Notes under the pieces: generated by a model
What the model saw: only the letters and a program-made list of their open reading frames with translations
Told to the model about the DNA's origin: nothing
Database searches by the model: none
From: Patescibacteria group bacterium
GTDB taxonomy: Bacteria; Patescibacteriota; UBA1384; XYA2-FULL-43-10; 1-14-0-10-43-13
Direction: 5' to 3'
NCBI GenBank assembly: GCA_022705465.1
Contig: JAKJEK010000054.1
Coordinates: 1 to 6,522 of the forward strand
Length of the DNA: 6,522 nt
Position numbers and translations under genes: made by a program
Part shown: positions 6,285-6,522 of the stretch, one piece after another
Layout of the letters: each line of letters begins with the position of its first letter
Position numbering within the stretch: the stretch's first letter is position 1

Positions 6285-6522
6285 TCAATCCTTTAACTTG
6301 GCAGCGGTATCTCGAACAGCAGTACTTAATGCACCCCAAGCGCTTTCCACGCCATCCTTAAGGTGCTCCCATGCTTCCTCACTGGCTTCGCCCAGTTCTT
6401 TCAGCATGGCCTTCGTGGAATCAACTTTCTCCTTAAGCTCGTCAACCTGTTTGGCATATTTGATACGTGCTTCGGCGGTAGAAATCTTCGCTTTGGCCTT
6501 CAACTCGGCCAATTTGACCAGC
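6285..6522 (-). CDS. Small coiled-coil protein, probable sll1863-type stress protein (3' part; 5' end outside window)
   Basis: The frame is open to the right edge, so the 5' end is missing; 78 residues are visible. A TTG at 6510-6512 could be read as a start, but in-frame codons L-V-K precede it and no ribosome binding site can be judged, so I treat it as internal. The protein is highly charged and helical: KAKAKISTAEARIKYAKQ, VDELKEKVDSTKAMLKELGE, then SEEAWEHLKDGVESAWGALS. It has no Cys, no membrane segment, and regular heptad-like spacing of Leu/Ala/Val. The paired SEEAWEHLKDGVESAW segment near the C-terminus matches what I recall of coiled-coil proteins called sll1863-family stress response proteins, whose biochemical role is unknown. 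It reads in the same direction as the sod pseudogene about 94 bp downstream. The family name is inference; the coiled-coil nature is visible. Confidence 0.6.
   Translation of the reverse strand, partial: LVKLAELKAKAKISTAEARIKYAKQVDELKEKVDSTKAMLKELGEASEEAWEHLKDGVESAWGALSTAVRDTAAKLKD

Overview
The window comes from a Gram-negative bacterium: it carries three genes of an Mla-type outer-membrane lipid transport system. Every gene is on the minus strand, so transcription runs from right to left. I cannot name the species. The MlaD/MlaE style (MCE protein with SGKGTIGRLL repeats, gene order E-F-D) is like that of Bacteroidota/Chlorobi-type and deltaproteobacterial lineages. The cupin, superoxide dismutase, magnesium ATPase and coiled-coil protein are a common set of stress-related genes in environmental bacteria.

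Layout in transcription order (right to left): (1) 6285-6522, the 3' end of a small coiled-coil protein, probably of the sll1863 stress family. (2) 5562-6190, an Fe/Mn superoxide dismutase with an early stop, three single-base frameshifts and loss of an active-site ligand; it is a pseudogene. Short intergenic elements resembling integron attC sites lie before and after it. (3) 4954-5358, an intact small cupin with a strong ribosome binding site. (4) 2383-4940, mlaE, mlaF and mlaD, closely spaced and intact, forming the inner-membrane ABC complex (permease, ATPase, MCE substrate-binding subunit). (5) 1-2244, a magnesium-type P-type ATPase (MgtA/MgtB family), split by a frameshift near 786-802 and running off the left edge.

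The base composition is a mosaic. The mla block is strongly AT-rich (for example 14 G/C in 4801-4860 and 16 G/C in 2581-2640), while the flanking cupin and ATPase are GC-rich (37 G/C in 5101-5160 and 35 G/C in 1201-1260). The right-hand switch falls within a few bases of the cupin stop codon. The lesions I can see are all in the non-mla part.

I see no clear new defence or enzyme system. The points most worth following are the decayed superoxide dismutase between attC-like elements, the recent 252-bp tandem duplication inside mlaD, and the sharp composition junction at the cupin/mlaE boundary.
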